Assembly (NCBI RefSeq): GCF_024139115.2
Contig: NW_026942444.1
Location: 1-64,000 of the forward strand
Origin: Armigeres subalbatus
Lineage: Eukaryota; Arthropoda; Insecta; Diptera; Culicidae
DNA length: 64,000 nt
Direction: 5' to 3'
Each line of letters opens with the position of its first letter. Within the stretch, counting starts at the first letter, position 1. Positions 37,308 to 50,198 of the stretch are shown here, piece after piece. The notes beneath the pieces are model-generated. The model was not told the DNA's origin and did not search any database. It worked only from the letters and a program-made list of their open reading frames with translations. A program made the position numbers and the translations under genes.

Positions 37308-37596
37308 CTTTGAACTTACCTACACATATGTTTACATCACGACGTTGCTGAATTTTCCTAGCAATGATTTTCCTATAACGGGGAAATCTTTTTATAAAAT
37401 TTTCAACCAACGGCTTCTATTTATTTTAGGACTGGTGAAAAATTGAAAAATATAAAATAAAAACATAAAAAAATACACACTTATTCCCACTACCGCAAAC
37501 TAGAGAAAAATAAAATCGTTTGAAATAAAAATAATATTGTTGTTTTAAACACACAATATTGTTAAATCAACATTCAAATCTTTTTGTTTCAATGAT
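37308..37596 (+). repeat. 289-bp direct repeat, left copy
   Basis: Runs from CTTTGAACTTACCTACACAT to TTTGTTTCAATGAT and matches 39407-39695 with only a few substitutions. The two copies exactly flank the 1810-bp insert, as an unusually long target-site duplication would, or as products of a local duplication. Confidence 0.9.
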
Positions 37597-39406
37597 CAGG
37601 TATCAGGTATCAGAACGTCGGCTCAGGAGGCACGTTCCCCTCAATTTGGGAGATTTGTGCCATCGTTTCACTGGCCTTTCTCATCATTTACCTGACGGAA
37701 AAGGAAGTGAAAAGGGGAAAGGAAGAGGAAGTGAAGTTGGAAAAGGGAATGGAACCATTTATAGAAAAGCCAATTATGTAGACTCACACGCATTCAGCTA
37801 GGGACTAAAGAGAGGTGTCACAACAGAGGACGTAACAATGGACGAACGTCAAAGACGAAACACAGAGTGCACTATGAAAAACGCATAATGCGAATCCATA
37901 TAGGTGACAATCACAAAGTACATTGTAAAAATCGCATAATGCGAATCCATATAGGTAACATACACAAAGTACATTGTAAAAAAAACACATAATGCAAATC
38001 CATATAGGTGACAATTTGTTGAAAACTAAGTAAAACACATATTCATAACCCCACTCTTATTTAACCTCACGTTGAGATTGAACAAGAGTAACCGAAGCAG
38101 AACGTCAATGACGAGACACAGAGTACACTGTGAAAAACGCATAATGCGAATCCATAAAGGTAACATACACAAAGTACATTGTAAAAAAAATGCATAATGC
38201 GAATCCATATAGGTGACAATTTGTTGAAAAAAAAAAACATTTTCATAACCCCACCCTTATTCAACCTCAAGTTGAGATTAAACAAGAGTAGCTGAAGCCA
38301 AACATCAAAGACGAAACACAGATTACTCTTTGAAAAACGCATAATACGAATCCATATAGGTGACAAACACAAAGTACATTGTAAAAAAAACGCATAATGC
38401 GAATCCATATAGGTGAAAATTTGTTGAAAAACTAAGTAAAAAACATATTCATAATCCCACCCTCATTCAACCTCAAGTTGAGATTAAACAAGAGTAGCTG
38501 AAGCCGAACGTCAAAGACGAAACACAGAGTACACTGTGAAAAGCGCATAATGCGAATCCATATAGGTGACAAACACAAAGTACATTGTAAAAAAAATGCA
38601 AAATGCGAATCCATATAGGTGGAAGTTTGTTGAAAAACTAAGTAAAACACATATTCATAACCCCACAATCACGATGAGATTGAACAAGAGTAGCTGAAGC
38701 CGAACGTCAAAGACGAGACACAGAGTACACTGTGAAAAACGCATAATGCGAATCCATATAGGTGACAATTTGTTGAAAACTAAGTAAAACACATATTCAT
38801 AACCCCACTCTTATTTAACCTCACGTTGAGATTGAACAAGAGTAGCCGAAGCCAAACGTCAAGGACGAGACACAGAGTACACTGTGAAAAAACGCATAAT
38901 GCGAATCCATATAGGTAACATACACAAAGCACATTGTAAAAAACGCATAATGCGAATCCATATAGGTGACAATTTGTTGAAAACTAATTAAAACACATAT
39001 TCATAACCCTACTCTTATTTAACCTCACGATGAGGTTGAATAAGAGTAGCCGATTATCTCGGAGAAGTAAAAAGTCAACTACGCCATAGCTCCGGTTAGC
39101 GCAGCGAGGGCTAAAATACTGTGAAGGGGCCCTGGTGCTTCACAGGCTCCGTTTGCGGTTAGGTTCTTATTAGACCCCCCTAACCATTCATTCGTAGGCA
39201 CGGTAAGCATAAAGCCGCATCACACCGAAAATTAGGGGTCACCTGTATGGTGGACTTTTACCACTGGAACAGGCAATCCGTAATGTTATTCTTAGCCAGA
39301 TAACCAGCTGCCGACACCACACGGCTATCTAGGCTGTTCGTGGAGAGAAGTTGACATTGGCTTTACGTCAACTCTCAATGTGGCCGAACAGCCGTTCAAC
39401 TTAAGC
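37597..39406 (-). mobile_element. 1.8-kb insert with internal ~200-bp tandem repeats
   Basis: Read on the minus strand, it begins with a non-repeated block (39406-39060) containing GGTTAGGGGGGTCTAATAAG and CTCGCTGCGCTAACCGGAGC. It passes through the tandem array (39060-37845) and ends in a C/T-rich stretch finishing in a short tandem TGATACC. A 3' end in short direct repeats and flanking duplications suggest a non-autonomous non-LTR derivative (for example of a LOA- or I-like element) that kept only its untranslated ends. This identity is inference; no reverse transcriptase is present. Confidence 0.45.
37845..39060. repeat. Tandem array, ~150-250-bp units
   Basis: Each unit carries a GACGAAACACAGAGTAC-like segment (near 37853, 38110, 38309, 38515, 38713, 38866), one to three copies of GCATAATGCGAATCCATAT, TTGTTGAAAACTAAGT, and AACCTCACGTTGAGATTGAA. 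Unit length varies with the number of the 19-bp subrepeats. Minus-strand frames here (37805-38038, 38026-38408, 38432-38668) repeat the same peptide and are products of the array. Confidence 0.9.
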
Positions 39407-39695
39407 CTTTGAACTTACCTACACATATGTTTACATCACGACGTTGCTGAATTTTCCTAGCAATGATTTTCCTATAACGGGGAAATCTTTTAATAAATTT
39501 TTCAACCAACGGCTTCTATTTATTTTAGGACAGGTGAAAAATTGAAAAATATAAAATAAAAACATAAAAAAATACACACTTATTCCCACTACCGCAAACT
39601 AGAGAAAAATAAAATCGTTTGAAATAAAAATAATATTGTTGTTTTAAACACACAATATTGTAAAATCAACAATCAAATCTTTTTGTTTCAATGAT
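39407..39695 (+). repeat. 289-bp direct repeat, right copy
   Basis: Partner of 37308-37596; see that entry. Downstream sequence (39696-39761) continues the interrupted element to its GCGTGTAC end. Confidence 0.9.
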
Positions 39696-42600
39696 AGGTC
39701 GATTGTTGGAATCAACAATATACTTTTTTAGTTTAACCATACAAAATTTAGTTGCGTGTACATATTTGCACGGCTTCTTATGGGAGCTCGTTCGAATGTA
39801 GTAGTGAAAGATTTTTCGCCATACACAAAAGGCACGCACACAATATCAAGGGATTTTTTTCAAATGGGCGAATGTAACAAATGTAAACAAACTGAGTTTT
39901 TACCATTACATGATCACTTTCTTCTTTACACGTTGATATATTTTAAACTCCATTGAAAATACGCAAGAATTCCGCTTAAAATTGAATTTTTCATAAGGGC
40001 GTCATTGTTTGTTGTTTAGTTTCACATGAGAGTGTAATTTCGCCTGTTTACCTGTATATAAATAAATTGAGACATAAGGGCTCAACTGTCATGAGCTTTT
40101 TATTTTCTTCAATACAGAGAGTTTGGTAAAAAACATATTTAAATATTATGAAATATTGTAAAAAAAAATCGCTAACTATTCCCGTGACTATCTGCAAGTT
40201 TGTACATCATTAGTCGTACCTTGATGTAGCAGGCAACCGGTGAAATCCGCAGAATAGCTGGTACTTGGCTCTATTGAGCACCGTCTACCAACCGGAAGAA
40301 CAAAGTCACTTGTCAAATCGACAATGGACTTTACCAGATATCACCACAATTTTGGTAAGTTCTACATATGGTATTATCGTTATGAAAGATTTTACCTGGT
40401 GCAAAGTCAATTTTAAAAGCATAAGTAATGAAAAGTTTATGTAATTTCATACTTCTGTTTTATAGGTGTCCCACATATACCAGGCCAATATGGACAGCGA
40501 TGGCAAAGGTTTCCGTATGATTATGAAGATCATCCAAGTTCCCAGGAATCTCAAAATGCACATTCGCAGCCTACATCTGATCCTTTGGCTATCACAATGT
40601 ATACAAATTCACAGCCAACGTCTGACCCTTTGGCTATTACAACGTCATATGATCACCTTTCCTCACAAAGTATTAACAAAACATCATCGCAACTCTACCA
40701 ACCGAAAAACGATCCACTTGCAATCACGTTGACTGCTTCGGAGAACTTTAAAATTATGGATTCCGAGGTCACGCGTCAGTCATCTGATCCTCTAGCTTTT
40801 TTCAGGTAGCGTCTTCTGCATTGTTGGTCATGTTCAGTTTTAACATATTCTTTTTTAGGCCGTGGTTGGAGGACAGTTCCAAAGCAACTGGGGAATATAA
40901 TGTGCTAAATGTATCCGCTCATACAACGAAGGACGTTTCTTTTGGATTACCGTACCATGAACAACATACCGTCGAAAATAGTCATTCCACAACTGTTTCT
41001 GGGTAACCTATTAAAATCCTAATTGATATGCGCCATCCAGACTCTATTGCTTTATATCAAGTGATATAGGTAACTCGTAGTCTGGACGGAAATACTTTAA
41101 GTGAGCAGAGACAGGGGCAATATGAATACATAACTCCAACACTTTGCGTCCTAAAATATGTTACAATGACAATTATATACTAAAAAATCTATATATTATT
41201 TTTAGATCGATGCACAGCAATACTCCTATGGTAACAACTTCGAACAACAGATCTGTCGTTACTAATTCTATTACTTATGCGAGAAACGACTCGAAGCAGA
41301 TCGGGCTATCCATCTGTACCACAGATCGTGACCAGTCATTTTCTCAAGAACAGTTCATCTCCAACAAGCGCCATTATGAATGCCTTCTGGAAGAAAGAGC
41401 CCTCAAAGATTCGGACATAAGTAAATTATCATTCAAAAACGTTACCACCTCAACTCCGAAAAAAGCTCGATTAACGAATGAGATTGAAAGCAATCAACTC
41501 TCCATTGGACAAAAATCTTTGTTCAGGTAATTGGGACTTCATAAATCGTAATAGCTGTTTATTTTCAAATTAAATTCTTTTTTTTCAGACCATTTGAAAC
41601 AGAAAACTTAGACCAGAATTCTTCTCCGCATAATTCACTTTTATCGATCGAAAACGTGCCAAACGATCAGATTCAAAATAAGAAAGCATATCCGCAAAAT
41701 ATACAACGGTAGTGATTAAGACCTTTATTTTAAATGTTTTGTAATAAATGAGCAAATGATTATATTTACAGTTCATCGTTCAAGGAAAATGTTCTTGCCA
41801 GTTCCATATATTCTGGCGACACAAGCCGAACTGTGTCATGCATCAGCAGCTATTCTAATGTGCATAGAGATACTGTTGGTCAACAACAATATTTATCGTT
41901 CAACCCAGGAGAAAATTCAAAGAACTTGGAAGACACTGAAATTATTTTGTCACGACGCAAGAAAGTTGCTAGCACCCGTTATAGTCATCAGTCTTCAGTT
42001 CCAAATTACAAGTTGTCAACGAAACACAGATACGAAGGAAGCGTATCTGCTAAGTATCATAGTAATATTCACAGCGGTTCTCCAGCTCACTCTGGCCATG
42101 TACAGTTTAATAAAAAGGTGTCGTCAAACCAATTAGTTAAACACCCTAACGAGAAAAACAGTTCTGCAGACGATATTTCGTTGGATAACAATCATCGAGC
42201 CCTACCATACAACGATCGAAACGATGCAAGTTATTCGTCATCTATGCTTCGGTCTCGGAATAGCAATCCATGTGGATCTACAGAATTTTCCCTGACTTTC
42301 ACGCTCTGGTAGTGGCCAGGCTTTCAACAAAATATTCAACCAACACAACATGATCAAAGGTGGCGTGGAGGAAAGTTCCATTCGTCATCACCTACGAGAA
42401 GTCCAGAGCAGTAACTTGAGTCAAAATCATCGAACATTAGCACACATCGATCAACCAATAAGGTACGTATTTGATAATACTTTCCATACTATGCAAATGA
42501 TTTATGGACAACCAAATGTTTTAGGTCTCAGATTAGCAATCCTTACGGATCCTCAGATTTGTATATGTCATCGAACAAAACACCAAAGCAAAAAGCAAAC

Positions 42601-45600
42601 CATGGTGAATAGTGGTGCTAACAAATATGCAGAACGGGGAGAAGTACATCTGAAGGAAGTGCAAAGTAGTTTCATCAATCAAATTCGTCACACAACATCA
42701 CCCAATTCAAGTGGATCTCTTGATCACTCTCGCAGTAGAATCTCCGAAAACAATAAGTCCTCCTATGAACTAATCAAACAATCTGAAATGAGAAGCGGCG
42801 ATAAGAAAAGCAACACAACTTACCAGCATACTGAAGAAGTAAACAGCTGTTCCGTAGATTCCGAAAAACGAACACTATCAAAAACGATCATCCGAAAAAT
42901 ATCAAACCCATCAAATGATTGCGCCTGATTCAAATTATTTGTTGTCTATGAGAAGCATGACAATCAGGTCACAGCTAATTAATCCCTACGATTCCCTGGA
43001 TCGATCGTCTAATCGTACTCGTGCATCGTCTAACGAAAATATGTCCTCGGATGAACGCATCAAGCAACGTGAACGTGAATATCAAACACTATCAACCGTC
43101 AGTCAGCCAACAGAGTGTCAAACTAATCAAATAAAGTACGATGCCAAATGTTCGTTGCCTATGAATCGTACGACAGTTAGGTCCCAGAGTAGTAATCCAT
43201 ATGGACCTCCTAGTCATTTTCGTCAAGTCCTGTTGAACAAAGAACAACAATCGACCCAACATATCATGAATAGTAGCAGGTTGGAGACAAGTCATTTAGA
43301 TCATCGTCATGGGGAAGCACAGGATCACAATTATCAAATGCTCACGAACAGCGAAGAGCCAGCAAAGTATCAAACGATTCCACATGATGCATGCAGTCCA
43401 TCGCCTACGATAAACATGTCGGTTGGGTCTCAGAGCAGTAAACTATTTGTATCACAGGATAACTCCCGCCGAAAGCTCTATGATAATGGCCAGTCTTCTA
43501 ATAAGCTTTTAAAGCGGTCCAACATAAATCGCGGTGATGTAAATAGAATATCAATCGAACAGCACCGAAGTCCCGTAGAACATGAAAACATTGAGGTTTC
43601 ATTCTTGCATCAAGATCAGCGGCCACTGTCGGAAAATAATCAGCCAACAGTAGTGGCAAGTGTGGTAAACAGCTCAGCTATCTTGGAGAATAACGTTAGC
43701 AGTAGTTCTTCGAAGTATCCTTACATTATGCTGTCTAGCGTAGACAAATCAGCCGATAAAGTACAGGTTAATAACGATGAAGATAATTCAAGGGATTTTT
43801 TTCAAATGGGCGAATGTAACAAATGTAAACAAACTGAGTTTTTACCATTACATGATCACTTTCTTCTTTACACGTTGATATATTTTAAACTCCATTGAAA
43901 ATACGCAAGAATTCCGCTTAAAATTGAATTTTTCATAAGGGCGTCATTGTTTGTTGTTTAGTTTCACATGAGAGTGTAATTTCGCCTGTTTACCTGTATA
44001 CAAATAAATTGAGACATAAGGGCTCAACTGTCATGAGCTTTTTATTTTGGCAATACAGAGAGTTTGGTAAAAAACATATTTAAATATTATGAAATATTGT
44101 AAAATAAAAATCGCTAACTATTCCCGTGACTATCTGCAAGTTTGTACATCATTAGTCGTACCTTGATGTAGCAGGCAACCCGGTGAAATCCGCAGAATAG
44201 CTGGTACTTGGCTCTATTGAGCACCGTCTACCAACCGGAAGAACAAAGTCACTTGTCAAATCGACAATGGACTTTACCAGATATCACCACAATTTTGGTA
44301 AGTTCTACATATGGTATTATCGTTATGAAAGATTTTACCTGGTGCAAAGTCAATTTTTAAAAGCATAAGTAATGAAAAGTTTATGTAATTTCATACTTCT
44401 GTTTTATAGGTGTCCCACATATACCAGGCCAATATGGACAGCGATGGCAAAGGTTTCCGTATGATTATGAAGATCATCCAAGTTCCCAGGAATCTCAAAA
44501 TGCACATTCGCAGCCTACATCTGATCCTTTGGCTATCACAATGTATACAAATTCACAGCCAACGTCTGACCCTTTGGCTATTACAACGTCATATGATCAC
44601 CTTTCCTCACAAAGTATTAACAAAACATCATCGCAACTCTACCAACCGAAAAACGATCCACTTGCAATCACGTTGACTGCTTCGGAGAACTTTAAAATTA
44701 TGGATTCCGAGGTCACGCGTCAGTCATCTGATCCTCTAGCTTTTTTCAGGTAGCGTCTTCTGCATTGTTGGTCATGTTCAGTTTTAACATATTCTTTTTT
44801 AGGCCGTGGTTGGAGGACAGTTCCAAAGCAACTGGGGAATATAATGTGCTAAATGTATCCGCTCATACAACGAAGGACGTTTCTTTTGGATTACCGTACC
44901 ATGAACAACATACCGTCGAAAATAGTCATTCCACAACTGTTTTTGGGTAACCAATTAAAATCCTAATTGATATGCGCCATCCAGACTCTATTGCTTTATA
45001 TCAAGTGATATAGGTAACTCGTAGTCTGGACGGAAATACTTTAAGTGAGCAGAGACAGGGGCAATATGAATACATAACTCCAACACGCGTCCTAAAATAT
45101 GTTACAATGACAATTATATACTAAAAAATCTATATATTTTTTTAGATCGATGCACAGCAATACTCCTATGGTAACAACTTCGAACAACAGATCTGTCGTT
45201 ACTAATTCTATTACTTATGCGAGAAACGACTCGAAGCAGATCGGGCTATCCATCTGTACCACAGATCGTGACCAGTCATTTTCTCAAGAACAGTTCATCT
45301 CCAACAAGCGCCATTATGAATGCCTTTTGGAAGAAAGAGCCCTCAAAGATTCGGACATAAGTAAATTATCATTCAAAAACGTTACCACCTCAACTACGAA
45401 AAAAGCTCGATTAACGAATGAGATTGAAAGCAATCAACTCTCCATTGGACAAAAATCTTTGTTCAGGTAATTGGGACTTCATAAATCGTAATAGCTGTTT
45501 ATTTTCAAATTAAATTCTTTTTTTTTAGACCATTTCAAACAGAAAACTTAGACCAGAATTCTTCTCCGCATAATTCACTATTATCGATCGAAAACGTGCC

Positions 45601-48066
45601 AAACGATCAGATTCAAAATAAGAAAGCATATCCGCAAAATATACAACGGTAGTGATTAAGACCTTTATTTTAAATGTTTTGTAATAAATGAGCAAATGAT
45701 TATATTTACAGTTCATCGTTCAAGGAAAATGTTCTTGCCAGTTCAATATATTCTGGCGACACAAGCCGAACTGTGTCACGCATCAACAGCTATTCTAATG
45801 TACATAGAGATACTGTTGGTCAACAACAATATTTTTTATCGTTCAACCCAAGAGAAAATTCAAAAAACTTCGAAAACACTGAAATTATTTTGTCACAACG
45901 CAAGAAAGTTGCTAGCACCTGTTATAGTCCTCAGTCTTCAGTTCCGAATTATAACTTGTCAACGAAACTCAGATACGAAGGAAGCGTATCTGCTAAGTAT
46001 CAGAGTAATATTCACAGCGGTTCTCCAGCTCACTCTGGCTATGTACAGTTTAATAAAAAGGTGTCGTCAAACCAGTTAGACCTAACCCTAACGAGAAAAA
46101 CAGTTCTGCAGACGATATTTCGTTGAATAACAATCATCGAGCCCTACCAGACGACGATCGGAACGATGCATGTTATTCGTCCTCTATGCTTCGGTCTCGG
46201 AATAGCAATCCATGTGGATCTACAGAATTTTCCCGACTTTCACGCTCTGGTAGTGGCCAGGCTTTCAACAAAATATTCAACCAACACAACATGATCAAAG
46301 GTGGCGTGGAGGAAAGTTCCATTCGTCATCACCTACGAGAAGTCCAGAGCAGTAACTTGAGTCAAAATCATCGAACATTAGCACACATCGATCAACCAAT
46401 AAGGTACGTATTTGATAATACTTTCCATACTATGCAAATGATTTATGGACAACCAAATGTTTTAGGTCTCAGATTAGCAATCCTTACGGATCCTCAGATT
46501 TGTATATGTCATCGAACAAAACACCAAAGCAAAAGCAAACCATGGTGAATAGTGGTGTTAACAAATGTGCAGAACGGGGAGAAGTACATCTGAAGGAAGT
46601 GCAAAGTAGTTTCATCAATCAAATTCGTCACACAACATCACCCAATTCAAGTGGATCTCTTGATCACTCTCGCAGTAGAATCTCCGAAAACAATAAGTCC
46701 TCCTATGAACTAATCAAACAATCTGAAATGAGAAGCGGCGATAAGAAAAGCAACACAACTTACCAGCATACTGAAGAAGTAAACAGCTGTTCCGTAGATT
46801 CTGAAAAACGAACACTATCAAAAAACGATCATCCGAAAAAATATCAAACCCATCAAATGATTGCGCCCGATTCAAATTATTTGTTGTCTATGAGAAGCAT
46901 GACAATCAGGTCACAGCTAATTAATCCCTACGATTCCCTGGATCGATCGTCTAATCGTACTCGTGCATCGTCTAACGAAAATATGTCCTCGGATGAACGC
47001 ATCAAGCAACGTGAACGTGAATATCAAACACTATCAACCGTCAGTCAGCCAACAGAGTGTCAAACTAATCAAATAAAGTACGATGCCAAATGTTCGTTGC
47101 CTATGAATCGTACGACAGTTAGGTCCCAGAGTAGTAATCCATATGGACCTCCTAGTCATTTTCGTCAAGTCCTGTTGAACAAAGAACAACAATCGACCCA
47201 ACATATCATGAATAGTAGCAGGTTGGAGACAAGTCATTTAGATCATCGTCATGGGGAAGCACAGGATCACAATTATCAAATGCTCACGAACAGCGAAGAG
47301 CCAGCAAAGTATCAAACGATTCCACATGATGCATGCAGTCCATCGCCTACGATAAACATGTCGGTTGGGTCTCAGAGCAGTAAACTATTTGTATCACAGG
47401 ATAACTCCCGCCGAAAGCTCTATGATAATGGCCTTCTAATAAGCTTTAAAGCGGTCCAACATAAATCGCGGTGATGTAAATAGAATATCAATCGAACAGC
47501 ACCGAAGTCCCGTAGAACATGAAAACATTGAGGTTTCATTCTTGCATCAAGATCAGGGGCCACTGTCGGAAAATAATCAGCCAACAGTAGTGGCAAGTGT
47601 GGTAAACAGCTCAGTTATCTTGGAGAATAACGTTAGCAGTTGTTCTTCGAAGTATCCTTACATTATGCTGTCTAGCGTAGACAAATCAGCCGATAAAGTA
47701 CAGGTTAATAACGATGAAGATAATTCTTCCGTGCATGTGCCTCACGCTCTCCCTATAGAATATGATCGACCCACTCGACAACGACATTTTCCTGACAAGC
47801 AGACTAATCATGCTGATGTCCTTGGAAATTTATATGATTCTGAAGAAGAGGATGCACTGAATCATTTGGACGAATTTGGTAATGATATTGAGAAAGGTGA
47901 TGATACAAATTTGAACAATTTCTCAGTCAACGATTTTTTTTTAAAGTATCGAAATATAACATTACTTAATGATGATGAGCCGAACATTATGGAACGGAAC
48001 TAAAGTGGTTCGGTAAAAAATGGTAAGATTGATTTTTTTTCTGATAGATCAGAGATTCCCAAACAA

Positions 48067-48094
48067 ACACACACACACTCACTCACTCACACAC
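48067..48094. repeat. CA/CTCA microsatellite in a transposon intron
   Basis: ACACACACAC followed by CTCACTCACTCAC, repeated with a slightly different length at 51668-51704 in the outer copy. The length difference is the kind of fast change expected of a microsatellite and gives a clock for copy divergence. Confidence 0.85.
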
Positions 48095-48645
48095 GTGCCT
48101 CATAGTTTGAGAAATTCTGGAAAATTCATGCTTTACGAATGATAATTTTAAATTGTAGGAGATCTCGGATTCAAGGAACTGGACGATGGACCAACAAAAC
48201 CTAAAAAAAATAACCTAAGAACTATAAACCGACTAGCTAAAATGAGGGGTGAGAGCTACAAACGATCTGATGGAACCATTGTTCCAGCTAGATGCATAAA
48301 ACCTGCATGCTCATGTGTAAGGCTGAAGTGTTACGAGAAGTTCACTTGTGATACGCGATCTAAAATTTTAGCATCATTACTTCAGCTATCGTCTTCTGGA
48401 CAAAATCAAGTCATTAGCAGTAACATGGGATTGAAAGTTACAACTCGCCCAACGGTAAGATTTTAGCATTGATAAAACTATGCTTATTCTGCGTCTCTTA
48501 TGAGGTGTAAGAATTGCTGATATCCCCTATTGAATTACACGGTCATCTTACGTAAGACGTGTCGATAACGACAATTCTAGAGTCATTCGAGACGCAGAAT
48601 AAGCACAAGTATTTTTAATAAATCTAATATTCAACTTTATCTAGG

Positions 48646-50198
48646 TTCTTAATTCTCGGAGAACTTATACACGGTCGTATCATTTACCTGCTCTAAATGG
48701 AAGAGTTCAGGTATGCAAGCCTATGTTTATGGCTACCTTTGACGTGAAAGACAAGAAACTACGTGTGTTGGCGGCTAAACAGCTAGCAGGTATTGGGATA
48801 GCATCGGATGATATGAGGATAAACAATAGAAATCCTCGGATGATAACAGAAGATCATCGGCGATATGTATTGGAACATATTCAATCATTTCCGGCGTATT
48901 CATCGCATTATACCAGGAAAGCACTTCAAAAAGTACCTCAGCAGCGATCTCAACATTGTAAAATGTATAAGCTATACAAAGTGAAATGTGCGAATGACGG
49001 CTTAGACCCTGTACACTTGACAACGTATAGAATTCTGTTCCGTACTCAAAACTTGTCGTTCCGGACACCGAAAGCCGATACGTGCAACACTTGTGATAAA
49101 TTATCTACACGATTAAAGGTTGCGAAATCCGAAACAGAAAAATCTGAAATCGTCGAGGAACGAGATAGGCATCAGCATTTTGCTCAAAGTGTATATGATA
49201 CAAAAAGAATGGATGTGCAAGCCGCTAAATCAAGTGAAAGCATTCGGACAGTATCTTTTGACCTGCAAAATGTTCGCCAACACCACATTTGCAATGCGGT
49301 ACAGCGTTCTATTGTCGACAACTCTACACATTGAACTTTACCGTGTTCAGCTCTGAAAAGTCTGGAAATTCAGTTACATGTTACATGTGGGACGAGTCAA
49401 AAGCGCCGCGGCTCCCAAGAAATGAGCTCCTGTATTTTCGATGACCTCAAGAAAATGCGACCCGCTGTTCGCGAAGTGAACTATTATTCCGATAGATGTG
49501 CCGGGCAAAATCATAATTTTATTTTGTGCATGATGTTTAGCTTCTTCATGTATCGTTGCAGTGCCGAAAACCGAAGTATGACTGTGCGGCATAAATTTAT
49601 GACTTCAGGGCACAGTCATATGGAGGTTGATTCGGTGCATGCTTGCATTGAAAAAGCGAAAAAAACGATCCACGATAAATATCGAAACACCCAGAGATTG
49701 GGTAGTTTTCGTCTCATCCATTGAACGAAAAGTACCTTTTGTAGTGCACGATATGGAGCAAAGGGAGTTCCTTGCATTTAAAGCATTAGAGGATAATTTC
49801 AAAAGCCGAAGTGCAATGTTCACGGTGAACCAATCCGTTTCAAAGAAGTATCGTGGTTCGAGTATCGTTCTGACAACCCCGGAATAGTGTACTATAAATA
49901 CACGCTACAGGACAAAGAATTTCTGCAATTTGATATACGTCTACATGGTACCGAGCAACCGTATTACTTGCCACAAGACCTTCCTCCAATATCAAATGAT
50001 CCCCTACCTCTTTCCAATGAAAAGCTCGCCGATCTGCGAAAATTGATGGATTTTGTGATCAATAAACCATATTATGCTGCTCTATTAGGACAACTTGCGC
50101 CGGGGAAAAGGGGACTGAAAAGTGATAAAGACATGGAGGATCATTTTGAAGACGACCTTAATATAGATATCGATGATCTAGAAACGGGTACCAACTGA
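48646..50198 (+). pseudogene. Transposase catalytic exon, inner copy (frameshifted)
   Basis: Begins VLNSRRTYTRSYHLPALNGR after the intron and matches the outer exon 52222-53780. It contains single-base indels near 48918, 49270, 49405, 49663 and 49802 that split the domain into separate frames, but retains the C-terminal tail lost in the outer copy (SNEKLADLRKLMDF and an acidic DDLNIDIDDLE end). Several of these indels fall in A-runs. Confidence 0.8.

Larger units (their letters stand above)
36558..39761. mobile_element. Putative composite element with CACGCA/TGCGTG ends
   Basis: Left GTACACGCAGAAAAATGA and right GTTGCGTGTAC are short inverted ends flanked by TA. The interior is rich in AACAATATTGTTG palindromes, including a foldback at 36572-36683 (ATTGTAGAAACAACAATAT and its complement). 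At 37597-39406 it is interrupted by a foreign insert with duplicated flanks. Short, imperfect ends make the borders tentative. Confidence 0.4.
44267..50198 (+). pseudogene. Transposase gene of the inner copy, contiguous but with small lesions
   Basis: Same nine-exon structure as the outer copy: the start ATG is 44267, the large exon is 46466-48022, followed by 48159-48454 and 48646-50198 ending TGA. Its 46466 exon reads through the point where the outer copy is frameshifted (PKQKQTMVNSG), and 46123-46548 is intact where the outer copy breaks. The inner copy has its own lesions: an indel near 46080, losses near 47433-47450, a TAA at 48001-48003, and several one-base indels in the terminal exon. 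The predicted full protein would be about 1,650-1,700 residues, very large for a cut-and-paste transposase. The region 48159-48454 carries a Cys cluster (RCIKPACSCVRLKC, then C after FT) that may bind zinc. Confidence 0.75.

Noticed and set aside
37805..38668. Minus-strand frames repeating IRIMRFSQCTLC as a Cys-rich repeat protein
   Set aside because: They follow the ~200-bp tandem units and are interrupted wherever unit length varies.
37845..39060. CRISPR-like array of regularly spaced repeats
   Set aside because: Spacing is irregular, the intervening sequence is itself repeated, and the window is eukaryotic.
43789..43898. Short frame ending DFFQMGECNKCKQTEFLPLH as a genuine C-terminus
   Set aside because: It is the read-through of the outer coding sequence into the left end of the inner transposon; the identical peptide occurs at 39850-39956 at the outer end.
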